64,000 nucleotides of DNA from Planctomycetota bacterium (GTDB lineage: Bacteria > Planctomycetota > UBA1135 > GCA-002686595), in NCBI GenBank assembly GCA_002686265.1, contig NZBA01000035.1, positions 186,001-250,000 of the forward strand. The letters run 5' to 3'. Each line of letters starts with the position of its first letter. The stretch's first letter is position 1. Positions 33,315 to 43,556 of this stretch are shown here, in pieces. The position numbers and the translations under genes are program-made. The notes under the pieces were generated by a model that was not told where the DNA came from, ran no database searches, and saw only the letters and a program-made list of their open reading frames with translations.

Positions 33315-35840
33315 TCAACACTGACTGAAACCGCAGGAGTAGCACTTCACGCAACCCTCCTCGAAGGCCAGTCCCTCCGAGCAAGAAGGACAGACGATCT
33401 TGTACTGCGAGACGCTGCGCGGCGCTTGGGTCGGCACGGCAGGCGTGGCGGCTTGCGACGGCTCGGAGGAGGTGTCCGGTTCCGCCGAGGCCCTTCCCAG
33501 CAGCAGGCTCTCGAGCCCGTGGGAGTTCTTCGCCTTGAGATAGCGACGCAGGGCGCGCGCAAGACCGTCGGCCAGAGACATGATGCGCCCGTCCTTGGTG
33601 GGGACGGTCATGCTCGAGCCGATCCCATCGAGCTGCTTCACGGCCAGCTCCAGGCTGCCGTTGGAGCGCAACCACAGGGACAGGATGCGGCAGATGGCCT
33701 CCAGGTCGGAGTTCGCCACGTCGCCGCCCTTGCCGAGCTGGGCGAAGACCTCTCGTTCACGCTCGGAGATCGGGTCCACCGAGACCTTCACGTGCATGTT
33801 GCCGAAGGGCGTCATCTGCCGCACGCGCAGGCAGCTCATGATCTCGGGCAGCTTGATCGGGGTCAGCAACGGGCCGTTGCCGTCGTCGATGACTTCCGGC
33901 TTTGCGGCGTCCTGTCCCGGGGTCTCGCTCCCGGTCTTGTTGAGGGACATCGGCTGCATCTCACGGCAGCCATCGCGGTAGACCGTGACGCCCTTCACTC
34001 CCTGATCGATCGCGAGCTCATAGATCTCGCGCACATCCTCGGCGGTCGCCTCGCGGGGGAAGTTGATCGTCTTGGAGATCGATGAGTCGCAGTGCCGCTG
34101 GAAGGCGGCCTGCATGCGCATGTGCCAGTAAGGCGTGATGTCGTGGGCCGTGACGAAGACGTCCTTGACGTGCGCTGGAATCTCGCTGGCCGCCGCGAGG
34201 GTTCCCTGAGCGATGATCTGCTCGACCAGCTCCTCGGAGTAGAAGCCCTCTTCGCGGGCGAGATTCTCGAAGACGTAGTTGACCTCCTTCATCACCGTCG
34301 GCCGTCCCTGGGTGTCCTTCATCACGTTGCGCGTGAAGGCCAGGCTGAACATGGGCTCGATGCCGCCCGAGCAGTTGGCGATGATCGAGATGGTGCCCGT
34401 GGGCGCCACGGTCGTCGTGTAGGAGTTGCGCAATCGCCGGCCCTGCTTCTGCCAATCGGAACCCTCCCAGGCCGGGAACACGCCGCGCTCCTCGCCCAGG
34501 ACCTCCGAGGCGAGGTGTGACTCATCATTGAGGATCTCCATGATGCGCGTCCCGAACTCGGCCCCTTCCTCGGAGTTGTAGGCGATCCCGAGCTTGTAGA
34601 GCGCGTCCGCGAAGCCCATCACGCCCAGGCCGATCCGCCGCGTGGTCTTCGACATGTTGTCGATCTGGGGCAGCGGATAGCGGTTGACCTCGATCACGTT
34701 GTCGAGGAAGCGGGTCGTGGTGTGGATGATCGTGCGGTACTCGTCCCAGTCGAACTCCGGGCCGGTCCCCTCTGGGGAGTGCTTCACGAGCACGCCTAGG
34801 TTGATCGAGCCGAGGTTGCACGAGTCGTAGGCGTGCAGCGGCTGCTCACCACAGGGGTTGGTGGCCTCGATCAGGCCGACGTTCTTGATCGGGTTACGCT
34901 CGTTGATGCGGTCGATGAACACGATCCCCGGTTCGCCGCTTCCGTGGGCTCGGTCGATGATCCGCTCCCAGAGCTGGCCGACCGTCCAGGACTCCCCTGT
35001 GGGATTGCCGGCCTCGTCGGTGTGGGGCAGGGTGGCCCATTGCTTGGTGCGCGGGTTCTGCACCTCGTGCACGGCGTCGGGGTTCGCGCGTAGCTCCTCG
35101 ACGAAACGGTCGGTCACGGCCACCGAGACGTTGTAGTTCTCCAGCTTCGTGCGGTCTTCCTTGAAGGAGATGAAGCTCAGAACGTCGGGGTGGTCGACGC
35201 GCAGGATGCCCATGTTGGCGCCGCGCCGGAAGGCGCCCTGCTGGATCGCGTCGGTCGCCTGGGAAAAGACCTGAATGAACGACATCGGGCCCTCGGTCGT
35301 GCCGCCCGAGGAGCGCACGAGATCGCCTTGGGGGCGCAGGCGCGAGAAGCTGAAGCCCGTGCCGCCGCCGGCCTTCTGGATCAGCGCCGTGGCCTTGATG
35401 GCGTCGAAGATGCCCTCGATCGAATCTTCGACCGGGATCACGAAGCAGGCCGACAGCATGCCCATCTCCCGCCCGGCGTTCATCAGACAGGGGCTATTGG
35501 GCATGAACTTGCGCAGGGCCATCAGCTCGTAGAACTCGCGCGCGACGAGCAGGGCGCGGTCCGTGCTGCCGCCGTCGTAGATCGACTCGGGGCGAGCTAC
35601 GCAGGTCGCCACCCGCCAGAAGAGCTGCTGCGGCGTCTCGATGACCTCGCCGGTCTCGGAGTCCTTCTTGAGGTAGCGTCGCTCGAGGACGCTGACCGCG
35701 TTGGCGGTGAGGTCGGGCGCAACGAGGTCAGCCGGCGGATCACAGGCTTCGAGCTGGCGCTTGGCGCTCTCTGATTCGACGGACATCCCCGCGCTCTCCT
35801 GGAGCGAGACACCACTGGGCGACGACACGGTAGGATTCAC
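33315..35840 (-). CDS. nrdJ: Adenosylcobalamin-dependent (class II) ribonucleotide reductase
   Basis: 841 residues, the NrdJ/NrdZ-type large class II enzyme making dNTPs with B12 and no oxygen dependence. Visible motifs: MLSACFVIPV (redox Cys), KAGGGTGFSFSRLRP, TNPCGEQPL (active-site N-x-C-x-E) and SYTTTVAPTGTISIIANCSG. The C-terminal Zn-ribbon (CPSCSEGLAFEEGCVKCYSC) is typical of this subfamily. The start is GTG 35840 with GAGGAA upstream; ATG 35786 is an alternative with AGGAG. No class I genes are visible. I saw no cobalamin riboswitch upstream. Confidence 0.96.
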   Translation of the reverse strand: MNPTVSSPSGVSLQESAGMSVESESAKRQLEACDPPADLVAPDLTANAVSVLERRYLKKDSETGEVIETPQQLFWRVATCVARPESIYDGGSTDRALLVAREFYELMALRKFMPNSPCLMNAGREMGMLSACFVIPVEDSIEGIFDAIKATALIQKAGGGTGFSFSRLRPQGDLVRSSGGTTEGPMSFIQVFSQATDAIQQGAFRRGANMGILRVDHPDVLSFISFKEDRTKLENYNVSVAVTDRFVEELRANPDAVHEVQNPRTKQWATLPHTDEAGNPTGESWTVGQLWERIIDRAHGSGEPGIVFIDRINERNPIKNVGLIEATNPCGEQPLHAYDSCNLGSINLGVLVKHSPEGTGPEFDWDEYRTIIHTTTRFLDNVIEVNRYPLPQIDNMSKTTRRIGLGVMGFADALYKLGIAYNSEEGAEFGTRIMEILNDESHLASEVLGEERGVFPAWEGSDWQKQGRRLRNSYTTTVAPTGTISIIANCSGGIEPMFSLAFTRNVMKDTQGRPTVMKEVNYVFENLAREEGFYSEELVEQIIAQGTLAAASEIPAHVKDVFVTAHDITPYWHMRMQAAFQRHCDSSISKTINFPREATAEDVREIYELAIDQGVKGVTVYRDGCREMQPMSLNKTGSETPGQDAAKPEVIDDGNGPLLTPIKLPEIMSCLRVRQMTPFGNMHVKVSVDPISEREREVFAQLGKGGDVANSDLEAICRILSLWLRSNGSLELAVKQLDGIGSSMTVPTKDGRIMSLADGLARALRRYLKAKNSHGLESLLLGRASAEPDTSSEPSQAATPAVPTQAPRSVSQYKIVCPSCSEGLAFEEGCVKCYSCGFSQC

Positions 35841-36323
35841 TGTTTCTTCCTCTTCTCTTCTCGGTTCTACGCTTCGGTCAACTCACTCGTGGCGGATCTC
35901 AGCGACCCGCCCTCTCTCGCACAGCCCAGCCGGGCCTCTCATTCGCCGGACCTCTCACTCGATTGGTCCAGCTTGCTCGCCCTCCCGCCCAACCCATCAG
36001 TCCATTCTCCGTGGCACCTGAAGGCCGGCCCGTCCAATGCACGATGTGTCCGCGGATGGACGCTTCGGTCACCTTTCGCTAATTCTCCACAAAACACTAA
36101 CACTCAAGCACTTACGGCGAGCCCCCTCGCCCTGTCGGGAGCGCACGGGAGCCCCCCGCGCGGAGGGGAAGGTATCCCTTGCCGCCCCGCCGTCCAAGAG
36201 CTTTTCCCTCTCGACTCCGAGAACGCTACCGAGGAGATTGCGGGCAGCGGACTTAGGTCCCCTTGCGCGGGTGCGGCTCTTCGCTCACCGAAGAAAACGG
36301 TCCGCTTTCCCCTCTCGGCGGCG
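35841..36323. other. 483-base region upstream of nrdJ, no gene
   Basis: Contains the most AT-rich patch of the area (36075-36115). On the minus strand this gives TTGAGT (36107-36102) and AATTAG (36084-36079) at 17-bp spacing, a weak candidate nrdJ promoter with a ~240-base leader. I do not recognise a B12 riboswitch or a clear NrdR box. Confidence 0.25.
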
Positions 36324-36773
36324 TCAGGAATCGAGCAACTCGGCGAGGAAGCTGGAGGCTCGTTTGCCGTCGATGCGCCCGCGGTAGCGGCCCATCAGGA
36401 TCTTCATCACGGCGCCCGTCTCCTTGCGGCTGACGGCCCCCGCTTCGGCCACGGCCTCGGCCACCGCCGCCCGCACCTGCTCCTCGCCCATCGGCTCGGG
36501 CAGGAAGGTGGCGATCATCTCGATTTCGGCCTGCTCGCGGGCGGCAAGCTCAGGCCGCCCGGCGGCCTCGTACTGCTCCCTGCTCTCCTTGCGCGTCTTG
36601 ACGCAGCGCTGGAGGACAGCGATCACTTCGTCCTCCGTGAGCTCCCGGCCGAGCTCGATACGCTTGTTCTTGAGCTCCGCCATGACCATGCGCAGGGTGT
36701 CCCGCTTCAGGGCGTTCCCCTCGCGCATGGCCGCCTTGACGGCGGCGGCGACCTCGTCCGCGAGGCCGCTCAC
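36324..36773 (-). CDS. yqeY: GatB/YqeY domain protein
   Basis: 149 residues from GTG, the normal YqeY length: [40 protein letters not shown], then [10 protein letters not shown] and [13 protein letters not shown]. It resembles the tRNA-binding tail of GatB; the exact role is unclear. The GTG overlaps the gyrA stop (GTGA), so it is translationally coupled to gyrA. Confidence 0.92.
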   Translation of the reverse strand: MSGLADEVAAAVKAAMREGNALKRDTLRMVMAELKNKRIELGRELTEDEVIAVLQRCVKTRKESREQYEAAGRPELAAREQAEIEMIATFLPEPMGEEQVRAAVAEAVAEAGAVSRKETGAVMKILMGRYRGRIDGKRASSFLAELLDS

Positions 36774-39328
36774 GCCTCGTCCTCCTCCGCGGGCGCTTCT
36801 TGGTCCGGCCCGGAATCCCCGGCCGCCCCCGGCTCTCCGGCGGCTTCCTTCTCCTCTCCCGCTTCTGGCAGCGCGTAACGCTCCAGGTCGCTCTCGCAGA
36901 CGATGTCCAGGGCCACGAGCCGGTCTCCCGCCTTGAGGTTGACCAGGCGCACGCCCTGGGTGTTGCGGCCCATGACGCTCAGATCGGCGCACGGCGTGCG
37001 GACCATCATGCCGCTGCCGGTGATGAACATGACGTCATCCCCGTCGCGGCAGAGGCCGACGCCGACGACCCGGCCGTTGCGCGCCGTGCTCCGGATGTCG
37101 ATCACGCCCATGCCGCCGCGCCCCTTGATCGGGTACTGCTCGACCGGGGTGCGCTTGCCGTGTCCGGTCTCCGTGCCGGTCAGGAGGCTCGCCTGGGGGT
37201 CGGCGACGACCATGCCCACGACCTCGTCGTCGGCCCGCAAGCGAATCCCCCGCACCCCGCGCGCCGTGCGGCCCATCTGGCGCGCCGTCGCCTCGTCGAA
37301 GCGGATCGAGCGGCCTTGAGCCGTGGCTAGGATGATCGTGTCCCCCGGCTGGGTCAGGCCCACGCCCACGACCTCGTCGTCCCCGCTGAGCTGGATGGCC
37401 CAGATGCCACCCTTCTTCGGGCGCGAATAGGCCTCCAGAGCGGTTTTCTTGACCACCCCGCCGCGGGTGGCGAAGAACACGCAGCTCTCCGAGTCGAATT
37501 CGACCACGCGCTGGACGTTGGTGATCTCCTCGCCCTCCGCCATCGGCAGGAGGTTCTGGATCGAGCGGCCCTTCGAGGTGCGCGATCCCTCGGGGAGGGT
37601 GTAGACCTTGAGCCAGAACACCTTCCCGCGGTTGGAGAAGCACAAGAGGAAGTCGTGGGTCCCCGCCGCGAAGACGGACTTGAGGGCGTCCCCCTCCTTG
37701 GCATCCGAGCCGCGCACGCCGCGCCCGCCACGGGCCTGGGCGCGGTAGATGTCGGCCGGCACGCGCTTGATGTAACCGTCGCGCGAGACCGTGACGACCA
37801 TCAGGTCCTCGGCGATCAGCTCCGCGATGTCGAAGCCGCCATCGAGCTCCTCGTCGGAGATCTCCGTGCGTCGCTCGTCGCCGAAACGCGTCTCGAGCTC
37901 CGAGATGTCGGCGTCGATCATCTCGATCACCCGCGCCTCGCGGTCGAGGATGTCGTTCAGGTCGGCGATCTCCGCCACCAGCTCATCGAACTCCCGCTCG
38001 AGCTTCTCGCGCTCGAGCCCCGTCAGGCTGCCCAGGCGCATGTCGACGATCGCCTGCGCCTGGCGCTCGGACAGGTCGAAGCGCACCCGGAGCTTGCCGC
38101 GCGCGTCCTCCCGACTCTCCGCCGAGCGGATCAACGCGATGACCTCGTCGATGTTGCCGACGGCGATTCGCAAGCCCTCGACGATGTGCTTGCGCTCTTC
38201 GGCCTTGCGCAGCAGGAAGCGTGTGCGGCGCCGGATGACCTCCTTGCGGTGGTCGATGTAGGCATCGAGCAGCCCGCGCAGGGTCAGGGTGCGCGGCTGT
38301 CCGCGATCGATCGCGAGGTTGATGATGCTGTAGGTCGTCTGCAGCGGCGTGAACTTGAAGAGCTGGTTGGCGATGACCTGCTCGTCCTCGCCGCGCTTGA
38401 GCTCGACCACCAGCCTCATCCCACTGCGATCCGACTCGTCGCGCACATCCGAGATGCCCGTGATCCGCCCGTCACGCACGACATCGACGATTTTCTCGAT
38501 GATGAGCGTCTTGCGGACCTGATAGGGAATCTCGGTGATGACGAGGACGTTCTTGGTCTTCTTCTCCTCGACGTGGTACTTGGCCCGTACGCGCACTTGT
38601 CCGCGCCCGGTCGTGTAGGCCTGGTGGATGCCCCTGCGGCCCATGACCACGCCGCCGGTGGGGAAGTCCGGCCCACGTACGATGCCCATCAACTCCTGGA
38701 TCGTCGTGTCGGGATCGATCAGCACCGTGCGCATCGCGGTGCAGATCTCGCGCAGGTTGTGCGGCGGCAGGCTGCAGGCCATGCCGACCGCGATTCCGTC
38801 GGAGCCGTTGCACAACAGGCTCGGAAAGCGGCTGGGCAGCACCGTCGGCTGCATCCGCGTCTCGTCGTAGTTGGGCTCGTAGTCGACGGTCTCCTTGTCG
38901 AGATCGGCGAGCATCTCGACCGCGATGCCGCTCATGCGCGACTCGGTGTAGCGCATGGCCGCGGGCGGATCGCCGTCGATGGAGCCGAAGTTGCCCTGGC
39001 CGTCGATCAACGGGTAGCGCAGGGAGAAGTCCTGCGCCATGCGCACCAGCGTCGGGTAGACGACCGCCTCGCCGTGGGGGTGGTAGTTGCCCGAGGTGTC
39101 GCCCGCCACCTTGGCGCACTTGCGGTACTTGGCGCGCGGCCCGAGGTTCAGGTCGTTCATCGCCACCAGGATCCGCCGCTGCGAGGGCTTGAGCCCGTCG
39201 CGCACGTCCGGCAGCGCCCGCGCGTGGATCACGGACAGAGCGTAGGTGAGGTACGACTCCTTCATCTCCCGCTCGATCGAGCGGGGAGTGATGCGTTCGT
39301 CTGCCTCGGGGATCTCTTGGTCGGCCAT
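36770..39328 (-). CDS. gyrA: DNA gyrase subunit A
   Basis: 852 residues. The winged-helix/breakage domain has the active-site Tyr127 in [11 protein letters not shown] coiled coil runs ~residues 370-490. The six-bladed C-terminal beta-pinwheel has the GyrA-box as QARGGRG. The tail is acidic. In the quinolone-resistance-determining region the sequence is [17 protein letters not shown]: positions equal to E. coli Ser83 and Asp87 are Ala88 and Pro92. With GyrB it introduces negative supercoils. It lies in an operon order eIF2B-like, gyrA, yqeY, with 9 bases after the preceding gene. Confidence 0.96.
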   Translation of the reverse strand: MADQEIPEADERITPRSIEREMKESYLTYALSVIHARALPDVRDGLKPSQRRILVAMNDLNLGPRAKYRKCAKVAGDTSGNYHPHGEAVVYPTLVRMAQDFSLRYPLIDGQGNFGSIDGDPPAAMRYTESRMSGIAVEMLADLDKETVDYEPNYDETRMQPTVLPSRFPSLLCNGSDGIAVGMACSLPPHNLREICTAMRTVLIDPDTTIQELMGIVRGPDFPTGGVVMGRRGIHQAYTTGRGQVRVRAKYHVEEKKTKNVLVITEIPYQVRKTLIIEKIVDVVRDGRITGISDVRDESDRSGMRLVVELKRGEDEQVIANQLFKFTPLQTTYSIINLAIDRGQPRTLTLRGLLDAYIDHRKEVIRRRTRFLLRKAEERKHIVEGLRIAVGNIDEVIALIRSAESREDARGKLRVRFDLSERQAQAIVDMRLGSLTGLEREKLEREFDELVAEIADLNDILDREARVIEMIDADISELETRFGDERRTEISDEELDGGFDIAELIAEDLMVVTVSRDGYIKRVPADIYRAQARGGRGVRGSDAKEGDALKSVFAAGTHDFLLCFSNRGKVFWLKVYTLPEGSRTSKGRSIQNLLPMAEGEEITNVQRVVEFDSESCVFFATRGGVVKKTALEAYSRPKKGGIWAIQLSGDDEVVGVGLTQPGDTIILATAQGRSIRFDEATARQMGRTARGVRGIRLRADDEVVGMVVADPQASLLTGTETGHGKRTPVEQYPIKGRGGMGVIDIRSTARNGRVVGVGLCRDGDDVMFITGSGMMVRTPCADLSVMGRNTQGVRLVNLKAGDRLVALDIVCESDLERYALPEAGEEKEAAGEPGAAGDSGPDQEAPAEEDEA

Positions 39329-39337
39329 CGAGTAGAG

Positions 39338-40333
39338 CTACGCTCGGGTAGGGGTCGGGGGCGCGGTGGCGTGCCGGTTGGAGCTCGCGGCGAGGCCGCG
39401 AATGAAGAGGTCCGCCGGGCGTTCGAGGCCGACTTCGGTCAGCCACTCCTCGACCAGGCCGAGGGGGACGCGCTCGTAGAGCTGGCGCTCGACGACCACG
39501 CCCGGGGGGGCGTCGTGCCACAAGAGCCAGGGCTCCGCGTCGCACCAGGCGGGCAGGAGCGCCTCTCCTCCCGGCGCGAGCTTGTCGACGGTCGCGAGCA
39601 CGGCGCCGGGCCCCTCCTGGCGGCGGGCCTCCTCCAGCAGCGAGCACGCCCCCGCGCGGGCCACGAAACAGCCCGGAGCGATCGACTCGGCCCCCATCCA
39701 GAGACGGTCGACCTCCGCCACACAGCCGGTCAGGGCGGCGTCGTGAACCAGTCGTACGCCCAGGCCTGCGGCCGAGAGGCGGCGCGCCATCCGCTGGCCG
39801 CCGAAGTCCGGAGTTCCTTCGCCGAGGAGGACTCCAAAGTCCAACCCGGCGGCCGCGGCCGCTTCGCAGGCGACGGCGACGGTCTCGGAGAACCCGTGCA
39901 CCAAGAGGGTCTCGCCCCGCCCGAGGCGAGCGACGGCCGCGGCGCAGACCTCGCGCCGGGAAGGCATGCGCTCGCCGGGAGTGACCCAGGCCTCGAGCTC
40001 GGCGTCCAACAGGGCGCGCACCTGCTCCGCCGGGCTGGTCGTGAACAGCAGGTCGAGCGCCTCGCACAGGCGCCCGCAAGGCGCGCGCCAGCCGTGAATG
40101 GCCCGCCAGGGGGCGAGGCCCGCTGCGACGCACGCGCCTAGCTCCTCGGCGGGAACGCTCCGCGCGGTCGAGCGTGCCCAGGCCCGTAGACCCTCGGCGG
40201 TTTCCGCCGCCAGGGTGCGGGCGGTCGAGGCGCGGTCCTGCGCTCCCTCACGCAAGGCCTCGCACAGGGCGAGCGCGGGGTCCCCGACCGCCTTGGGGTC
40301 GGGGTAGTGGAAAGAGAAGCTAGCCGGGAGCAT
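39338..40333 (-). CDS. eIF2B alpha/beta/delta-like (NagB/RpiA fold) protein
   Basis: 331 residues. An N-terminal helical part precedes a Rossmann-like domain. LLVHGFSETVAVACEAAAAA and AEVDRLWMGAESIAPGCFVA resemble the GADRI segment of eIF2B-like and MtnA-like sugar-phosphate isomerases. Bacterial members act on ribose-1,5-bisphosphate or methylthioribose-1-phosphate, but the catalytic Cys/Asp pair is not clearly conserved here. ATG at 40333. Upstream of gyrA in the same operon; no functional tie is obvious. Confidence 0.7.
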   Translation of the reverse strand: MLPASFSFHYPDPKAVGDPALALCEALREGAQDRASTARTLAAETAEGLRAWARSTARSVPAEELGACVAAGLAPWRAIHGWRAPCGRLCEALDLLFTTSPAEQVRALLDAELEAWVTPGERMPSRREVCAAAVARLGRGETLLVHGFSETVAVACEAAAAAGLDFGVLLGEGTPDFGGQRMARRLSAAGLGVRLVHDAALTGCVAEVDRLWMGAESIAPGCFVARAGACSLLEEARRQEGPGAVLATVDKLAPGGEALLPAWCDAEPWLLWHDAPPGVVVERQLYERVPLGLVEEWLTEVGLERPADLFIRGLAASSNRHATAPPTPTRA

Positions 40334-40606
40334 TGCGTTGACTGGGAGATGACTGACTGGGAAAGGAACTGCCTGGGAGATGTGGGTGGCGATTCGCTGC
40401 GAGTCGGCCGGCACGGAGGCGCGCGATCTAGAGTGCGCTCGGCTGGAAGGTGCCCGGCGGGAGCTCCGCGGGAGCCTCGTCGGAAGCGGAGACTCCGGAC
40501 GCGCATCGTTGCGGTCCGAACCCGCATTATCACCCCCGTGGGTGGGCGTTTCCAGCACAGGAGACCACATGTTATTGTCGCCCTTCTCCCTCGCCCTCCC
40601 GCGCCC

Positions 40607-41089
40607 ATGACCGACGCCCAGCCCAGCTCCCTCGCACGCGCCCTCGGTCGCGTCCCCAGCGGCCTCTACATCGTCTCGTCGCTCCAGGATGGCCGCCCGA
40701 TCGGCTTCGTGGGCTCCTTCGTCGCCCAGACCGGTCTTGACCCGCCCGGTGTCTGCCTCGCGATTGCCAAGGGGCGCGATCACCTGCTCGCCATCCGCCA
40801 GCAAGGCGGGTTCGTGATCTCGATCCTCGACGACCAGAGCCAGGGCCTGATGGGCGCCTTTCTCAAGCCGCGTGACGACGGCTCCTCGCCCTTCTCCGAC
40901 CTCCAAACGCGCCCCGCGCCCTCGGGGCCGCCGATCCTCACCGATGCCCTGGCTTGGCTCGACTGCCGCCTGGCGAGCGAGCACGCCACCTCGGATCACA
41001 TCGTCTGCTTCGGCGAGGTCGAAGCCGGGGCGTGTCTGCGCGAGGGCGACCCCAAGGTCCACCTGCGCACCAACGGCCTGGCCTACTGA
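40607..41089 (+). CDS. Flavin reductase-like, FMN-binding split-barrel protein
   Basis: 160 residues. The domain starts ALGRVPSGLYIVSSLQDGRP and contains FVAQTGLDPPGVCLAIAKGR, typical of flavin reductase/FMN-binding (HpaC-like, cyanobacterial diflavin tail) proteins. HIVCFGEVEAG near the end is also standard. It likely binds FMN and transfers electrons to flavins or O2. ATG at 40607. The stop overlaps the convergent M48 gene by 7 bases. Confidence 0.85.
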   Translation: MTDAQPSSLARALGRVPSGLYIVSSLQDGRPIGFVGSFVAQTGLDPPGVCLAIAKGRDHLLAIRQQGGFVISILDDQSQGLMGAFLKPRDDGSSPFSDLQTRPAPSGPPILTDALAWLDCRLASEHATSDHIVCFGEVEAGACLREGDPKVHLRTNGLAY

Positions 41090-42765
41090 GGCGCGGGCGC
41101 CCGCCCTCGCTCGGCCTCTTCGAGCCAGCGCTGGAGAGCGCGCGCCAGGGAGCCGCCCTCGCCCGCGACAGCCGCACGGGCGGGCTCCCAGCGCCCCTTG
41201 GAGCCCCACTCGAGAGCTTGCGCGTAGGTTCCCGCGGCCGCGTCCCCCGCCAGCTCGGCCAGGCGGAGCCAGTCGCCCGCCGCCTTCGGGTCTTGCCCTT
41301 CCAGGGCGCCTTCGGCGTGAGACCGGCAGGCGGCTGCGGCGCCACGGCGATCGGGATGGTCGGCCACCGGCCCGGCGGCGGCGAGGGTGGCCAGCAGTCG
41401 GTCGGCATCGGCGGGGAGCCCGTCGCTGCCCCGAGCCAGCTTCAGCGCCCGGGCGTGGCGCCCCAGGCGCAACTCGACGACGACGCGCTCGGCCGGAACG
41501 GCCGCCAGCAGGGCCTTGGCGTGCAACGCGCCACTGACGCAGAAGACGACCGCGCTCGCAACAGCCGCCGCGCGCAGGCGGGCGCGCAGGGCCCGGGCGA
41601 TGCTCGGATCGATGTCCGCCCGCTCCAAGAAGGCCACCCGGCGCTCAGCGCTGAAGTGGCGCCAGGACGACCGCTCGCCGCCCCCCGCGCCGAGGCGCGT
41701 GAAGGCACGCCGCAAGGCCCCCGAGCCTCCCGTCAGCTCCTCCGCGAAGAGGTCCGCGTCGAGCTCCGCCCGCCGGGAGAGCCAGCCGAACGCCGCCGCC
41801 CAGGCGGCGAGCGCCGCGCCGAGCAGCCCGAGCGCGAGCAGGCCGCCGTCTGGATCCACAGCCGTGGCGAGCAACTCGGCCGCCATGAACGCCGCGGCAC
41901 TCATCACGAGGAAGAGAGGCGTGTGCTTCCTATGGGCGTGCCCCATCTCGTGGGCGAATACAGCCAGCAGCTCCCGCGGCTCGAGCATCGCGAGCAGGGC
42001 GTCGGAGAGCAGCACGACCCGCGTGCGGGGCAGGAGGCCGGCGATCAGAGCGTTGGGCACGAGGCCGCCGGTGTGCCAGACGCACAGCTCGTGGAAGCGG
42101 AAACCGGCTGCGGCGGCCGTGCGTTCGAGGAGCGTCCGCAGCGGTCCGGCGGGCAGCGGCTCGCAGGACCAGGCCAGGCGCAGGAGCGCGGGCAGAGCGA
42201 TGGTGAGAGCGCACAGGACTCCCGCGCCGAAGAGCGCGTACCACAGGCCGACGCCGGTCACCTCCAGCAGAAGGCGCTCGTTGCATCCCAACAAGACGGC
42301 GGCGAACACGAGGGCCACCAGGGGCAAGGCCGGCAGGAGCAGCACGCGCAGCTGCAGGGCGCGCAGGGCGCCGCGGCGGCGCGGATCCTCGGAGGCGAGG
42401 CGCGCGGAAGCGTCGATGGCCGCCACGGACAGGACGCCGAAGGGAGCGAGGGCGACGAGGACGTCCAGGCCCGGAAAGGACAGGCCGGTCGGCTCGCCGC
42501 CGAAGCGCTGCGCGGCCCACGCGCGCCAGCCGCAGCCGGCGACGGCGACGAAGAAGAGCGGGGCCGGGCTCGCGGCGACGAGGGCGCGCAGGCGCCCCCG
42601 GGCGGCTTTTCGGGTGCGCGCGAGGCCGCCGGCGAGGTGAGGGAGGACGAGCAGGATCACCACGCACCCCGGACGCGCGGTCTCGCTCTCCAGGCCGCTT
42701 TCGGCGGCGGCGACGATCAGGATCGCGAGCAGAACGCCCACCAGCGGACTCAGAGGGCCGCTCAT
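41083..42765 (-). CDS. Membrane M48 family zinc metallopeptidase with C-terminal repeat region
   Basis: 560 residues. About five N-terminal hydrophobic helices are followed by the zinc motif HEMGHAHRKH near residue 272 with the third-ligand Glu region RRAELDADLFAEEL, matching HtpX/Ste24-type peptidases. After a further helix (AAAVASAVVFCVSGALHAKA) the last ~150 residues are Ala-rich and TPR-like. Probable inner-membrane quality-control protease. ATG overlaps the dapF stop (ATGA). Operon order: rnhC, dapF, this gene. Confidence 0.85.
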   Translation of the reverse strand: MSGPLSPLVGVLLAILIVAAAESGLESETARPGCVVILLVLPHLAGGLARTRKAARGRLRALVAASPAPLFFVAVAGCGWRAWAAQRFGGEPTGLSFPGLDVLVALAPFGVLSVAAIDASARLASEDPRRRGALRALQLRVLLLPALPLVALVFAAVLLGCNERLLLEVTGVGLWYALFGAGVLCALTIALPALLRLAWSCEPLPAGPLRTLLERTAAAAGFRFHELCVWHTGGLVPNALIAGLLPRTRVVLLSDALLAMLEPRELLAVFAHEMGHAHRKHTPLFLVMSAAAFMAAELLATAVDPDGGLLALGLLGAALAAWAAAFGWLSRRAELDADLFAEELTGGSGALRRAFTRLGAGGGERSSWRHFSAERRVAFLERADIDPSIARALRARLRAAAVASAVVFCVSGALHAKALLAAVPAERVVVELRLGRHARALKLARGSDGLPADADRLLATLAAAGPVADHPDRRGAAAACRSHAEGALEGQDPKAAGDWLRLAELAGDAAAGTYAQALEWGSKGRWEPARAAVAGEGGSLARALQRWLEEAERGRAPAPQ

Positions 42766-43553
42766 CCGTTCCCGCGGGACGCCGACCAGCACGCGAGGTC
42801 CTCCTCGCGTGCGTCCCCGGTGAGGAACAACTCGCCGGCGCGGCCGCGCTCGACCCTCAGACGCCCCCCGGCCATGACGATCGTGACCGCCGCGGGGGCC
42901 TCGCCGGCCTCGCGCAGGACCCAGGCAGCCGCGCAGGCTCCGCTGCCACAGGCGCGCGTCTCGCCCACGCCGCGCTCGAACCCCCGCGCGCGCCAGCTGC
43001 CCCCGCGGCGCGCGAGGAAGCTCACGTTCACGCCGGCGGGGAAGTCGGGGTGGGATTGCAGTCGGCTGCCGAGCTGGGCGACGGGAGCGACGCGCTCGTC
43101 TTCCACGCGCACGACGAGGTGGTCGTTGCCCAAGCGCACGCCGCTCACTCTCAGGCGTTCGCCCGCGTGCTCGATCGGCGCACTGAGCTCGATCGCGAGC
43201 GCGCGCCCCATCCCCGCGCGCAGCACCGCCACTCCATGCTCGCGCCCCACGAGCTCCACCGTGCGCTCTCCCGCGTCGGTCTCGATGCGCGCCGCCCGCC
43301 CGACGACCTCGCCGCGCTCGATCAGGTACAGGCCCGCGCAACGCAGGCCGTTCCCGCAAGCGGCCGCCCGACTTCCATCGCGGTTGATGATCACCAACAG
43401 TGCGTCGGCGCCCGCCCGCGGCGGCGCCAAGCGCAGAGTGCCGTCGGCGGCTGCCGCGCCGGACCGCTTCCCCTCGCTGCACGCCCCACCTGACCGTCCC
43501 GCGCGCTCATCGACGAGCACGAAGCGGTTTCCGGCGCCCGAGAACCCGCGCAT
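42762..43553 (-). CDS. dapF: Diaminopimelate epimerase
   Basis: 263 residues. Converts LL- to meso-diaminopimelate for lysine and peptidoglycan. The two active-site Cys are in AACGNGLRC and RACGSGACAA; FSGAGNRFVLVDE is the start motif. The N-terminal domain has a slightly low-similarity segment (GRSGGACSEGKRSGAAAADG) but keeps the fold motifs. Lies between rnhC (3-base gap) and the M48 gene (4-bp overlap). Confidence 0.93.
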   Translation of the reverse strand: MRGFSGAGNRFVLVDERAGRSGGACSEGKRSGAAAADGTLRLAPPRAGADALLVIINRDGSRAAACGNGLRCAGLYLIERGEVVGRAARIETDAGERTVELVGREHGVAVLRAGMGRALAIELSAPIEHAGERLRVSGVRLGNDHLVVRVEDERVAPVAQLGSRLQSHPDFPAGVNVSFLARRGGSWRARGFERGVGETRACGSGACAAAWVLREAGEAPAAVTIVMAGGRLRVERGRAGELFLTGDAREEDLACWSASRGNG

Positions 43554-43556
43554 GGC

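Noticed and set aside
35841-36323. Cobalamin riboswitch upstream of class II RNR
   Set aside because: No B12-box or riboswitch core could be aligned on the correct strand; only a loose GTGGC string is present.
40334-40400. Imperfect GACTGGGAGATG repeats upstream of the eIF2B-like gene
   Set aside because: Three degenerate units only; could be chance, and no function is suggested.
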